NCBI RefSeq assembly: GCF_900637545.1
Contig: NZ_LR134376.1
Span: forward strand, 1,197,001 to 1,261,000
Direction: 5' to 3'
Origin: Aeromonas encheleia
GTDB taxonomy: Bacteria > Pseudomonadota > Gammaproteobacteria > Enterobacterales > Aeromonadaceae
DNA: 64,000 nucleotides
This document shows, piece by piece, positions 38,988-50,143 of the stretch. Under the pieces are notes generated by a model. That model was not told where the DNA came from and did not search any database. It was given only the letters and a program-made list of their open reading frames with translations. The translations under genes and the position numbers were made by a program. The stretch's first letter is position 1; every line of letters begins with the position of its first letter.

Positions 38988-39990
38988 CACAACCGGCCAG
39001 GATCTTGCCAGTGGCAACATCCAGCGGCAGTTGGCCGGCAATATGGTTGTAGTGGGAGAAGGCGACGGTCTGTGAATGCAGCGGACTCTTAGGTGCCTTG
39101 TCCGTGTTGCTGGCCCGGATCACCAGATTGTGTCTGTCTTCCACCAGTTGCGGCGGCGTGCCGTCACCGTGGGAGATCACCGCATCCATCTGCACCAGGG
39201 CATCCATGGGCAGGGCAGAGGCGCAAATCACGGAGCGGGCCGGCACATAGGCGACGGCGCGGGCGATGGCCGAGTCCGGGAAGAAGGTGGTATAGACGGC
39301 GTTGACGGCGTCCATATCGGCGAGGTTTTTCAGGTAGACATTCACCTTGACGATGTCGTCAAACGGCACGTCGATGCTTTCCAGGATGGCCTTGATATTT
39401 TTCAGGCACTGAGCCGCCTGCTCCTGGATGCCACCGGCGACCAACTTGCCCGACGCCGCCTCGATCGGCAGTTGTGCGCCGATATTGTTGTAGTGAGAGA
39501 AGGCGACGGTATGGGTCGAGAGCGGGTCTTGCGGCGCCTTGTCGCTATTGCGGGCCAGCTTGATGAGGGCGCAGGGTGCCTGCGGGAAGGTGCCTTCGCC
39601 ATTGGAGATGATGGCTTCGATTTGGACCTGGGCATCCATCGGCAGGGCGGCCACCGCCAGGGTGGTGCGGGTCGGCACATAGTGCGGGAAGAATTCGCGA
39701 TAAACCGCGTTGACCGCCTCCAGATCCGCCATGTCTTTCAGGAAGATGGTGACTTTCACCACATCGTCCATCACATGGCCGATGCTTTCGACGATGGCCT
39801 TGATGTTATTCAGGCACTGTTTGGCCTGCACCTTGACATCGCCCGCGATCATTTTGCCTGTTTTGGGATCGACAGGTAGTTGGGCGGAAATATTATTGTA
39901 ATGGGAGAACGCCACAGTTTGAGTATATGGGCCTAAATGCTGGGGGGCCTGTTCAGTATTTCTTGCAGCCTTGATGATAGTGCCACTCAT
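38725..39990 (-). CDS. Protein with three tandem RidA (YjgF/YER057c/UK114) domains
   Basis: RidA proteins are normally ~130-residue trimers that deaminate reactive enamine/imine intermediates. This 421-residue chain holds three copies: residues ~1-138, ~139-282 and ~283-421. Each repeats TVAFSHYN(N/H)I, (S/G)AQLP or AGQLP, QC(L)xNIKAI(V/L)ES and D(V/I)VK. The conserved catalytic-type Arg is kept in all three (R108, R252, R391), and an acidic residue follows in each final strand (E125, D269, D408). Domain 2 has an insertion of about eight residues before its Arg. One chain could fold as a pseudo-trimer. ATG 39990 has GAGGAG eight bases upstream. A truncated copy of domain 3 lies at 35046. Confidence 0.85.
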   Translation of the reverse strand: MSGTIIKAARNTEQAPQHLGPYTQTVAFSHYNNISAQLPVDPKTGKMIAGDVKVQAKQCLNNIKAIVESIGHVMDDVVKVTIFLKDMADLEAVNAVYREFFPHYVPTRTTLAVAALPMDAQVQIEAIISNGEGTFPQAPCALIKLARNSDKAPQDPLSTHTVAFSHYNNIGAQLPIEAASGKLVAGGIQEQAAQCLKNIKAILESIDVPFDDIVKVNVYLKNLADMDAVNAVYTTFFPDSAIARAVAYVPARSVICASALPMDALVQMDAVISHGDGTPPQLVEDRHNLVIRASNTDKAPKSPLHSQTVAFSHYNHIAGQLPLDVATGKILAGCVKEQTAQCLSNIKAIVESISHVMDDIVKINIQLKHIEDLEAVNAIYTQYFPDYLPARTVIGVSELPAGALVQIDAVVSNAESTPPQA

Positions 39991-40009
39991 ATCGATACTC
40001 CTCGTTAAT

Positions 40010-40789
40010 GCAAAGTACAGTTTGCCCCTCTCTGATCGCGCTCCTCGCTGACCCCGGTAGCGTCAAAGTCGTCGCTTCGGGTTCTGGGCATCGGGTATGC
40101 CGCAGGGAGCGGGATCCAGCTTCCCAATTATTATTTTCAAGCCACTCGCAAGAGGGGTTGGATAAGGGAGGCAGAGATTGGGTTGATTATTTCAGACGCA
40201 GCGATTCTATGAGTGGATTCCGGTGGGATGCAAACCGGGATCTCATTTATATGAGATGGCTCAATGGACTGAAATATCGCTATTTTGCTATTCAATTCAT
40301 GCTGCATAGGCTCTTAGCGTGAAAGGTGTCGCTCTTTTACCGTGGGCAAGCCCGCGGGCTAAGGGTTCTTACCTTTGTGAGGGCTGGCCAATACTGTGAA
40401 TAAAGCGTTAATAACATGCACCAGCTTGCAGTTAATCAAATTTATTGTGCATGGATATGCGCTTTTAGGCTTTTCGGAGATCTATCTCGGCGCTTTAAAA
40501 TATGCTAGCCGAAGCTAATGGATGAGTTAATAAAGATGTGGCGGGAATATAATTCAATATATCTGCATGAGTGATTCATTACGGCACCCTGTGAAGGGCG
40601 CCTTGCGCACGGATCCTGGTCAGTTCTTGCTTGCCAAAGCACCAGAAATATATGCCATGAAATTGCAGCCGTACTGTGAGGAGTGATTTGAAGAGTGGCG
40701 TGAAGGGAAGCGAGATGGTCCTGTGCCCGCCTGACCATCGTCAGACGCAGGCAGGTGCACGAGAGGCGGGAGGTTTGAATCTGTGCTCT
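40010..40789. other. ~780-bp intergenic region without a supported gene
   Basis: Between the triple RidA start and anmK. Short frames exist on both strands (for example 40008-40322 plus, 40505-40738 minus), but none has a ribosome binding site or a recognisable sequence. The A+T-rich 40380-40580 part could hold the RidA-gene upstream control or a decayed gene. Confidence 0.4.
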
Positions 40790-40825
40790 GAATCAGCCTC
40801 AAGCGCTAGCACCTGAGGCTGATTC
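40790..40825 (-). terminator. Hairpin downstream of anmK
   Basis: GAATCAGCCTCA ... TGAGGCTGATTC, a 12-bp perfect stem with a 12-nt loop, 18 bp after the anmK stop on the minus strand; no T-run. Confidence 0.55.
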
Positions 40826-40842
40826 CCGACCGGCAAGCGCCC

Positions 40843-41970
40843 TTATCCGGCGGGATAGAGGGCGCCCAGGATCGCCGGGCGGCTGGCGCCGGTGACGGCG
40901 GGCAGGTTGCCCGGTTGACGCTGGATGAAGCGCATCGCGAGCCAAGCGAAGGCGGCTCCCTCCACCCAGTCGGGGGCCAGCCCCAGCTCGGCGGTGCTGG
41001 CCAGGCGCCAGCGGGGCAACAGGGTTGCGAGTTCCGCCAGCAGCGGGCCGTTATGGGCACCGCCGCCGCAGACGAACAGCTCTGGCCTGGTTTGTGTCTC
41101 ATCCACCGCAGGCAGCTGGCGGGCTATGCTGTGGCAGCTCAGCGCCTGCAGGGTGCGCTGCACATCCACGGGGGCGTATGCCGTGCCTGCCAGCTTGCCG
41201 TCGAGCCAGTCGAGGGTAAACATCTCCCGCCCCGTGCTCTTGGGGGCGGGGGCGGCGAAGTAGGGATGAGCCAGCAGTTTTTCGAGCAGCGCCGGGAGCA
41301 ACCGGCCGCTGGCGGCCCAGCGGCCATTCGCATCGTAGTCGCCGCCTTGCGGGTGATGGCGGCGATACCAGCCGTCGAGCAGGGTGTTGGCGGGGCCGGT
41401 ATCGAAGCCATATACCTGAGCGTTGCCGTCGCCGTCCGGATTACCAGGCAACACGGAGATGTTGGCGATGCCGCCGAGGTTCAGCACCACCCGCAGGGCG
41501 CCGGGGCTGGCGAAGATGGCCTGATGGAAGGCGGGCACCAGGGGCGCCCCCTGGCCGCCGAGGGCCATATCCAGGGTGCGAAAGTCGGCGATGACGTCGA
41601 TGCCGGTCGAGGCGGCCAGCAGGGCGGCGTTGCCGATTTGCAGGGTGAAGCCGAGCTGGGGGCGGTGGCGTATGGTCTGGCCGTGGGAGCCGATGGCGCG
41701 GATCTCCCCGGGCTCAAGTCCCGCCTTGGCAAGCAAGGCGTGGGTCGCGGCGGCAAATTCCCGCGCCACCCGATTGTCGGCCACCCCCATGCGGTCTATC
41801 TCGTTGTCGCCCGGGGTGCAGAGGGCATGCAGCTCGCGGGCGGTCTCAGCCGGCCAGGGGTGGCAGAGCGCCGCCTCGACCCGCAGCGTCTCGCCGTCGA
41901 GCGCGATCAGCACAGCATCTATGCCATCCATGCTGGTGCCTGACATCAATCCGATATAGCGCTCACTCAT
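40843..41970 (-). CDS. anmK: Anhydro-N-acetylmuramic acid kinase
   Basis: AnmK phosphorylates anhydroMurNAc while opening the anhydro ring, for recycling of cell-wall sugars. The 375-residue protein begins YIGLMSGTSMDGIDAVLI, and has IGSHGQTIRHRP and FVCGGGAHN, matching the kinase's phosphate and sugar sites. AAGGAGAGGCC precedes ATG 41970. It follows the mepM-type peptidase by 76 bp, a conserved pairing tying peptidoglycan cleavage and recycling together. Confidence 0.96.
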   Translation of the reverse strand: MSERYIGLMSGTSMDGIDAVLIALDGETLRVEAALCHPWPAETARELHALCTPGDNEIDRMGVADNRVAREFAAATHALLAKAGLEPGEIRAIGSHGQTIRHRPQLGFTLQIGNAALLAASTGIDVIADFRTLDMALGGQGAPLVPAFHQAIFASPGALRVVLNLGGIANISVLPGNPDGDGNAQVYGFDTGPANTLLDGWYRRHHPQGGDYDANGRWAASGRLLPALLEKLLAHPYFAAPAPKSTGREMFTLDWLDGKLAGTAYAPVDVQRTLQALSCHSIARQLPAVDETQTRPELFVCGGGAHNGPLLAELATLLPRWRLASTAELGLAPDWVEGAAFAWLAMRFIQRQPGNLPAVTGASRPAILGALYPAG

Positions 41971-42046
41971 GGCCTCTCCTTATGATCTCTCTGCATTCAA
42001 GCCGTCACCGGGTGCGAACCCGTGCGGTGGATGGGTTGCCAACGCG

Positions 42047-43354
42047 TCAGCTGCCGCCATTATCCCGCTTGTTCTGGGCCAGCTGCAGCTCGGGGCTGCC
42101 GAGTTTCGCCAGCTGGGGCATGGCCTGGGTCTTGAAGCTGGCCAGCTCCCGCCCGGTGAGCGTCTCGGCCTGGGGCAGGCTGAGGGTGCGCGGGTTCTTG
42201 TGCACGCCGCCCACCACGAATTCATAGTGCAGGTGCGGGCCTGTGACCCGGCCTGTGCCCCCCAGATTGCCGATGGTCTGCCCCTGCTTCACCCGCTGCC
42301 CCTTGTTGACGGTGCGTTTTGAGAGGTGCAGGTACTTGGTCACATAGTTGCCGGCATGCTTGATGAACACATAGTTGCCGTTGAACTGGTTGTAACCGGC
42401 CGCCACCACGCTGCCGGAGCCCGCCGCCATGATGGGGGTGCCCACCGGCGCCACATAGTCGATGCCGTTGTGGGGGCGGATCTTGCCGGTGACCGGGTGC
42501 AGGCGGCGCGGATTGAAGTTGGAGCTGATGTATTTGAAGTTGACCGGCGCGCGCAGGAAGCTCTTGCGCATCGCCTTGCCTTCCGGCGTGTAGTAGTTGC
42601 CATCCTCGTTCAGCACGGCGCGGTAGGCGGCGCCCTGGTTGACGAACTCGGCTGCCAGGATATCGCCGGAGGCGACCCGCTCATCGTCTTGATATTTCTC
42701 CTGATAGACCACCCGGAAGCTGTCCCCCGGTTGCAGATCCTGGGCGAAGTCGATGTCCCAGCCGAAGATGGCGGCCAAGTCCATGATCTGATCCTCGTTC
42801 ATGCCCGCCTCGACGGCGGCCCCCCAGAAGCTGGAGCGGATCTCGCCCCTGGCGACCTGCTCGCGGGTATCGAGCTCCAGCTTGACCGCTCTGGCGACGA
42901 AGCCTTCGGCCTTGCGGCTGACCTTGAGCGCCTGCTCCAGGCTGTGGGGATAGTAGAGGCTGTGCAGATCGCCGTTCCTGGTGAGCTTGAAGGTGAGCTC
43001 CTGACCGGGTTGCAGGGCGCGCAAGGGGTTGGTCGCATCGAGCTGGGCGATGAGGTAGAGATCGCCGGCGCTGAGGCCGAGGCGCTGGAAGATGACCTGC
43101 ATGTTGTCGCCGGCGCGCACCTTCACCTGCTTGGTGATGTAGCTCGGCTTGGCACGCCGCTCGGCCAGCGCCTGCGGCTGTGCCTCACCCTCATCGAGGG
43201 GTGAGGCATCGGCGAGTTGCTCGTCACCGTTGACCCGGGTGGCCACCGCCTGTTCGCTCGGCCAGGCCGCCAGCATCATCACCATGATGCTCAGGATCAG
43301 CACCATCTTGCGGTGCCAGGTGGGAAGAGAGTTGAAGGCGTTCCAAATAATCAT
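42047..43354 (-). CDS. mepM: M23-family murein DD-endopeptidase MepM-like
   Basis: The 435-residue protein has an N-terminal membrane anchor/signal (MVLILSIMVMMLAAWP), an OapA/LysM-like segment (VRAGDNMQVIFQRLGLSAGDLYLIAQ) and a C-terminal LytM domain with the zinc ligands in HNGIDYVAPVGTP and HLHYEFVVGG. It should cut peptide crosslinks to allow murein growth. The divergent tyrS and downstream anmK are the usual neighbours. No strong ribosome binding site is seen at ATG 43354; an internal ATG at 43306 is an alternative. Confidence 0.92.
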   Translation of the reverse strand: MIIWNAFNSLPTWHRKMVLILSIMVMMLAAWPSEQAVATRVNGDEQLADASPLDEGEAQPQALAERRAKPSYITKQVKVRAGDNMQVIFQRLGLSAGDLYLIAQLDATNPLRALQPGQELTFKLTRNGDLHSLYYPHSLEQALKVSRKAEGFVARAVKLELDTREQVARGEIRSSFWGAAVEAGMNEDQIMDLAAIFGWDIDFAQDLQPGDSFRVVYQEKYQDDERVASGDILAAEFVNQGAAYRAVLNEDGNYYTPEGKAMRKSFLRAPVNFKYISSNFNPRRLHPVTGKIRPHNGIDYVAPVGTPIMAAGSGSVVAAGYNQFNGNYVFIKHAGNYVTKYLHLSKRTVNKGQRVKQGQTIGNLGGTGRVTGPHLHYEFVVGGVHKNPRTLSLPQAETLTGRELASFKTQAMPQLAKLGSPELQLAQNKRDNGGS

Positions 43355-43467
43355 TGAGGCGGACGAAGTTGAGCAGAAAAGAAGGTCGGATTTTACAGCC
43401 TTTCCAATTGGCCCGCCATTCCAGTAAGATGTTTGGCCCTGTGGAATCGTGATTGGAGAGTCAAAAA

Positions 43468-44667
43468 ATGTCCCAGCTCGAGGTGGCGCTAGCCGAGATC
43501 AAGCGCGGAGCGGAAGAAATTCTGGTGGAAGAAGAACTTGTCGCCAAGTTGAAGGAAGGACGCCCGCTGCGTATCAAGCTGGGCATGGACCCGACGGCTC
43601 CCGACATTCACCTCGGTCACACCGTGATCCTCAACAAGCTGAAGACCTTCCAGGACCTGGGCCACGAGATCATCCTGCTGATCGGCGACTTCACCGCCAT
43701 GGTGGGTGATCCGTCCGGCAAGAACAGCACCCGTCCGCCGCTCTCCGAAGACGCGATCAAGCACAACGCCCTCACCTATGCCGAGCAGGCGTTCAAGATT
43801 TTGGATCCCGCCAAGACCCGCATCGAGTACAACTCCACTTGGCTGGGTGAGCTGGGCGCGACCGGCATGATCAAGCTGGCGGCCAAGCAGACCGTGGCCC
43901 GCATGATGGAGCGCGACGACTTCAAGAAGCGCTACACCGGCGGCCAGTCCATCGCCATTCACGAATTCCTCTACCCGCTGCTGCAAGGCTATGACTCGGT
44001 CGCGCTGAAGGCGGATGTGGAGCTCGGCGGTACCGATCAGAAGTTCAACCTGCTGATGGGCCGCGAGCTGCAAAAAGATGCCGGCATGGCCGCCCAGTGC
44101 GTGCTGATGATGCCGCTGCTGGTGGGTCTTGACGGCGTCAAGAAGATGTCCAAATCTGCCGCCAACTACATAGGCGTGCACGATGCCCCGGGGGAGATGT
44201 TCGGCAAGATCATGTCCATCACCGACGATCTGATGTGGAACTACTACGAGCTGCTCTCCTCCCGCCCGTTGGCGGACATCGAGGGCTTCAAGGCCGGCAT
44301 TGCCGCCGGCACCCTGAACCCGCGCGACGTGAAGATCTGGCTGGCCAAGGAGATCATCACCCGCTACCACGATGAGGCGGCGGCCGAGGCGGCCCACGAA
44401 GACTTCACCCAGCGTTTCTCCAAGAACGCCATCCCGGACGAGATGCCAGAAGTGGAGCTGGCATTGGAAGGGGAAGGCCTGCCCATCGCCAACCTGCTCA
44501 AAGACGCCGATCTGGTGGCCACCACCTCGGAGGCGCTGCGCATGATCAAGCAGGGCGCGGTCAAGGTTGATGGCGAGAAGCTGGACGATGGCAAGGCGCT
44601 GGTCGGTGCCGGCACCGCCGTCTATCAGGTCGGCAAGCGCAAGTTTGCCCGGGTGACTGTCAAGTAA
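43468..44667 (+). CDS. tyrS: Tyrosyl-tRNA synthetase
   Basis: A 399-residue class I synthetase with the HIGH-type motif [29 protein letters not shown] and KMSKS in [16 protein letters not shown]-terminal S4 domain follows ([18 protein letters not shown]). The length and sequence are of the TyrRS type seen in Haemophilus and Vibrio rather than E. coli TyrS. ATG 43468 has GGAGAG six bases upstream; five more codons are open upstream. Confidence 0.97.
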   Translation: MSQLEVALAEIKRGAEEILVEEELVAKLKEGRPLRIKLGMDPTAPDIHLGHTVILNKLKTFQDLGHEIILLIGDFTAMVGDPSGKNSTRPPLSEDAIKHNALTYAEQAFKILDPAKTRIEYNSTWLGELGATGMIKLAAKQTVARMMERDDFKKRYTGGQSIAIHEFLYPLLQGYDSVALKADVELGGTDQKFNLLMGRELQKDAGMAAQCVLMMPLLVGLDGVKKMSKSAANYIGVHDAPGEMFGKIMSITDDLMWNYYELLSSRPLADIEGFKAGIAAGTLNPRDVKIWLAKEIITRYHDEAAAEAAHEDFTQRFSKNAIPDEMPEVELALEGEGLPIANLLKDADLVATTSEALRMIKQGAVKVDGEKLDDGKALVGAGTAVYQVGKRKFARVTVK

Positions 44668-44690
44668 GCGGTGACCCCCCGCGTCCCGAT

Positions 44691-44722
44691 AAAAAAAGGC
44701 CTCCATGATGGAGGCCTTTTTG
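44691..44722. terminator. Bidirectional terminator between tyrS and the glycosidase gene
   Basis: AAAAAAAGGCCTCC ATGAT GGAGGCCTTTTT hairpin between two convergent genes. Confidence 0.88.
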
Positions 44723-44744
44723 TTGGCGCTGGTCCCGACCGGGA

Positions 44745-47237
<2,493 letters not shown>

Positions 47238-47286
47238 TTACTGATTTGTAGGTTGAGGTAGGTGTTTTTTTATCTGTTTTTTAGTG

Positions 47287-47300
47287 AAAGCGTTTGCGAT
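47287..47300 (-). promoter_or_regulatory. LacI-family operator-like site upstream of ygjK
   Basis: On the minus strand CGCAAACGCTTTCA has one perfect half-site CGCAAACG of the CGCAAACGTTTGCG type and a degenerate second half. It lies about 65 bp upstream of the start codon. No LacI-type regulator gene is adjacent. Confidence 0.45.
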
Positions 47301-47362
47301 TGTCATTGTAGAGCAATTTTCCGGCACTTTTTGGCGCTTCATCACAGGGTCAGGCGAGGGAG

Positions 47363-47378
47363 TGTGAGCGGGATCACC
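47363..47378. promoter_or_regulatory. CRP site upstream of ygjK
   Basis: TGTGA-GCGGGA-TCACC matches the CRP consensus with one mismatch, ~140 bp before the ygjK start. The rest of the gap from 47380 to 47645 contains no gene I can support. Confidence 0.6.
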
Positions 47379-47646
47379 GGGTTACAAGAGGTTACATAGA
47401 TGGGTGTTTTAGTAACTATTTACTTATCGTGTGGCCACAACCGGCGGGCAGGTGTGTAGAGGGGGATAAGGCGCAGCCGAACTCCTGCCTGAAACGGGGG
47501 TTGAGCGGGAGGGGAGTCGTCGCCGCAGGTGAGGGGAACGGGGTGAGCGACTGTGGCGGCTGGGTGAGGGCAGATGGCGCAGGCGGACAGGGGCGCCATG
47601 CAGCAGGGGGTACTGGGCGGCCTGCCCGTTCGCCGGGCGGCAGCCA

Positions 47647-47679
47647 TAAAAAAACCGGCCTCATGGAGACCGGTTTTTA
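47647..47679 (-). terminator. Terminator of the purA-like gene
   Basis: AAAAAAACCGG ... CCGGTTTTTAT hairpin with T-run on the minus strand, 30 bp after the stop. Confidence 0.8.
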
Positions 47680-47708
47680 TCTGCCTTGTCGACAGCGATG
47701 CGAGCGGC

Positions 47709-48965
47709 TTAGCGCAGGATCATCTGCTCACGGCCCGGGCCGACGGAAACCATGGGCACCGGCACCCCCAGCAGGGCTTCGATGCGCAGCACATAGTGCT
47801 GGGCAGCCTTGGGCAGGTCTTCGAACTTGCGGATGTGAGAGATGTCTTCGCTCCAGGCTTCCATGGACTCGTACACCGGCTTCAGACCGGCGGTCTGCGG
47901 CCAGATCGGGTTCTCGGTGTTGGCACCTTCGTAGGCCACGCAGATCTTCAGATCCGGCATGCCGGAGAGGCAGTCCAGCTTGGTCAGGGCGATCTCGTTG
48001 GCGGCCTGGATCTCCAGACCCTGCTTGGTGGCGACCGCATCGAAGTAGCCGATGTCACGGGGACGGCCGGTGGTGGCACCGAACTCGTTGGCGAACTTGC
48101 GGAACTCTTCCTGGTTCTCCATGGCGGTGATCAGGGTGCCGGTACCCACAGAGGTACTGAACGCCTTGGCCACGGCAATCACGCGCTCGGGGCGCAGGGC
48201 TGGCAGGCCGCCACCGATACCGGCGTAGGCGCCGGAGACGTGGGAAGAGGTCACCCAGGGGTACTCACCGTAGATCAGGTCACGGCCGGCGCCCAGCTGA
48301 GCTTCGAACAGCAGGGTGCCGTTCTGGGCCTGGATGGCCTTGAGCGGCTCGCTGACGTTGCAGACGGCGTCGATCCAGGGCGCGGACACTTCCAGCAGCC
48401 AGTCGGCCATTTCCTGGGCGGTCTGGCTGAACTCGAAGCTCGGGTAGAGCGCCTTGAGCTGCGGCAGTTTCCAGTCGAGGAAGAATTGGATGCGCTCGAC
48501 CAGCACTTCCGGCTGTTTCAGCCAGCCTACCAGGATCGCTTTTTTCATGACCCGATCACCGTAAGCCGGGGCAATGCCCTGACGGGTGGAGCCGTAGGCG
48601 CCGTCACCCAGACGCACTTCTTCCAGGGTGTCTTCCAGCGCGTGGATCGGCAGGCAGAAGGTGGCGCGATCGGAGATGGCGAGCTTTGGAGTCACGCCGG
48701 CGGCCTTCACTTCGGCCAGCTCTTTGGTCAGGGGCTCGGGGCTGATCACCATGCCAGGGCCGAGGACAACCAGGCAATCCGGGTTGAAGACACCGCTCGG
48801 CAGCTGGTGCAGCTTGAAGGTGCCGAGATCGTTGACCACGGTGTGGCCGGCGTTGTTGCCGCCCTGGAAGCGGATGCTGGCGGCGGATTCACCTGCCAGA
48901 TAATCGACGATGCGGCCCTTGCCTTCATCACCCCAGTTAGCACCTACGACTACGATAGACGACAT
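47709..48965 (-). CDS. Divergent second adenylosuccinate synthetase (PurA2-like)
   Basis: PurA-type enzymes join IMP and aspartate using GTP. The 418-residue protein keeps WGDEGKGRIVD with the catalytic Asp, GGNNAGHTVV with the catalytic His, and GATTGRPRDIGYFD with two of the aspartate-loop arginines. It differs from canonical PurA at the phosphate loop (GSTRQGIAPAY instead of GTTGRGIGPAY) and at many other sites, and is ~14 residues shorter than E. coli PurA. Vibrio and Photobacterium have such a second enzyme; a canonical purA is presumably elsewhere. The catalytic Asp is not replaced by Ser, which argues against a phage-type PurZ. A LysR gene is divergent. Confidence 0.85.
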   Translation of the reverse strand: MSSIVVVGANWGDEGKGRIVDYLAGESAASIRFQGGNNAGHTVVNDLGTFKLHQLPSGVFNPDCLVVLGPGMVISPEPLTKELAEVKAAGVTPKLAISDRATFCLPIHALEDTLEEVRLGDGAYGSTRQGIAPAYGDRVMKKAILVGWLKQPEVLVERIQFFLDWKLPQLKALYPSFEFSQTAQEMADWLLEVSAPWIDAVCNVSEPLKAIQAQNGTLLFEAQLGAGRDLIYGEYPWVTSSHVSGAYAGIGGGLPALRPERVIAVAKAFSTSVGTGTLITAMENQEEFRKFANEFGATTGRPRDIGYFDAVATKQGLEIQAANEIALTKLDCLSGMPDLKICVAYEGANTENPIWPQTAGLKPVYESMEAWSEDISHIRKFEDLPKAAQHYVLRIEALLGVPVPMVSVGPGREQMILR

Positions 48966-49042
48966 GACTCTTTCTCCTAAGACGTTAGGCGTTCATCCTA
49001 GGAGCCTGGGGTGGATTAGAAAAATTAATTATCTTTATAATT

Positions 49043-49080
49043 CCGATAAGGAAGTCATATAATTATGGCCAATTTATCGG
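49043..49080. promoter_or_regulatory. Inverted repeat between the purA2-like and LysR genes
   Basis: CCGATAA (49043-49049) and TTATCGG (49074-49080) form an interrupted palindrome in an A+T-rich divergent promoter region, a candidate operator for the adjacent LysR regulator. Confidence 0.45.
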
Positions 49081-49135
49081 CAAAGCCCCCGCCATGACGC
49101 GCCATCCCGCGCCAGCCGTGGGCGAGAGTTACCTC

Positions 49136-50065
49136 ATGTTGGATATTCACTGGTTAAACACCTTCGTCACCCTGGCTCGCCTGCAGCACTTCGGCCAGAC
49201 CGCCACCGAACTGCACATGACCCAGCCCAATGTCAGCCTGCACCTCAAGAACCTGGAGCAGGCCACCCGGGTCAAGCTGATAGAGCGCAGCCCGTTTCGC
49301 CTCACCCAGGCCGGCGAGCGGTTGCTGCAAAGCGCCGAGCGCGCCATCGCCGAGCTGCAGCTGTGCCAATCCGATCTCAATGCCCTCAACCAGCTGAGCC
49401 AGGGCACCCTGGCCATCGCCGCCAGCGATATCCTCTCGCGATTGCTGCTGATCCAGCCGTTCCAGCGCTTCAAGCAGGCCTTCCCGGGCATCGATCTCAC
49501 CCTGTTCAACACCACCTCGGATCAGGCGGCCGAGCTGGTCAAGACCGGGCGGGCGGATCTCGGCTTCGTGATGGCGCAGAAACGCAGCGAGCCGCTCTCC
49601 TACTCCGAGTTGCAGCAGGTGACCTGGTGCACCCTGGGGCACGGGCTGGCACGCTGGCAGGCACGGCACAGGGCGGGGCAGAGCGATCCCCTGGATGAAC
49701 CGACCCTCATCTTGCTGGGCCATGACACCCGCACCCGGGCGCTGATCGACCCTTCCCTGCCGCTGCTGGGGCTGCCGCCCTGCCGCATCATGGAGGTGGG
49801 CAGCGTGGACGCCCAGCTCGACTGGGCCGAGGCGGGGTTCGGGGTGGCCATAGTGCCGGACTTCTCCCTGCATCCCCGGCTCAAGCTCAGCGCCCCCGTG
49901 ACCCGGTTGACCGATTTCCCCGCGACCAGCCTGGGGTATGTGGTGCGCCAGAATCAGGTGCTGTCGCGGGCCATCAAGCAGTTGCTGCACTGGGTGGAGG
50001 AGGAGATCCAGGGCCCCGGGATGTCGTCGGGATCCCTGACCTCGGCCGCCAAGTCGCGAGAGTGA
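49136..50065 (+). CDS. LysR-family transcriptional regulator beside purA2-like gene
   Basis: The 309-residue protein starts LDIHWLNTFVTLARLQHFGQTATEL with the winged helix-turn-helix (MTQPNVSLHLKNLE), followed by a periplasmic-binding-like effector domain (GTLAIAASDILSRLL). Divergence from the purA2-like gene suggests it regulates that gene. ATG 49136 gives a usual LysR N-terminus and has GAGAG upstream; the frame opens 42 bp earlier. Its ligand is unknown. Confidence 0.88.
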   Translation: MLDIHWLNTFVTLARLQHFGQTATELHMTQPNVSLHLKNLEQATRVKLIERSPFRLTQAGERLLQSAERAIAELQLCQSDLNALNQLSQGTLAIAASDILSRLLLIQPFQRFKQAFPGIDLTLFNTTSDQAAELVKTGRADLGFVMAQKRSEPLSYSELQQVTWCTLGHGLARWQARHRAGQSDPLDEPTLILLGHDTRTRALIDPSLPLLGLPPCRIMEVGSVDAQLDWAEAGFGVAIVPDFSLHPRLKLSAPVTRLTDFPATSLGYVVRQNQVLSRAIKQLLHWVEEEIQGPGMSSGSLTSAAKSRE

Positions 50066-50090
50066 CGAAGCGGTGCCAGAGGCGCTGACA

Positions 50091-50124
50091 ACGAGAGAGG
50101 CCACCCCGGGGTGGCCTCTCTCGT
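50091..50124. terminator. Bidirectional terminator between LysR and TAXI genes
   Basis: A 34-bp perfect palindrome, ACGAGAGAGGCCACCCC and its inverted copy, between two convergent genes. Confidence 0.8.
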
Positions 50125-50143
50125 TACTGATCGTCGCCGGCGC

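Noticed and set aside
40008..40322. 104-codon plus-strand frame upstream of the triple RidA gene
   Set aside because: No binding site and mixed composition; it overlaps the likely RidA-gene promoter region.
47709..48965. purA-like gene as a phage-type PurZ (2-aminoadenine pathway)
   Set aside because: The catalytic Asp in WGDEGKG is kept, whereas PurZ enzymes replace it; no other Z-genome genes are nearby.
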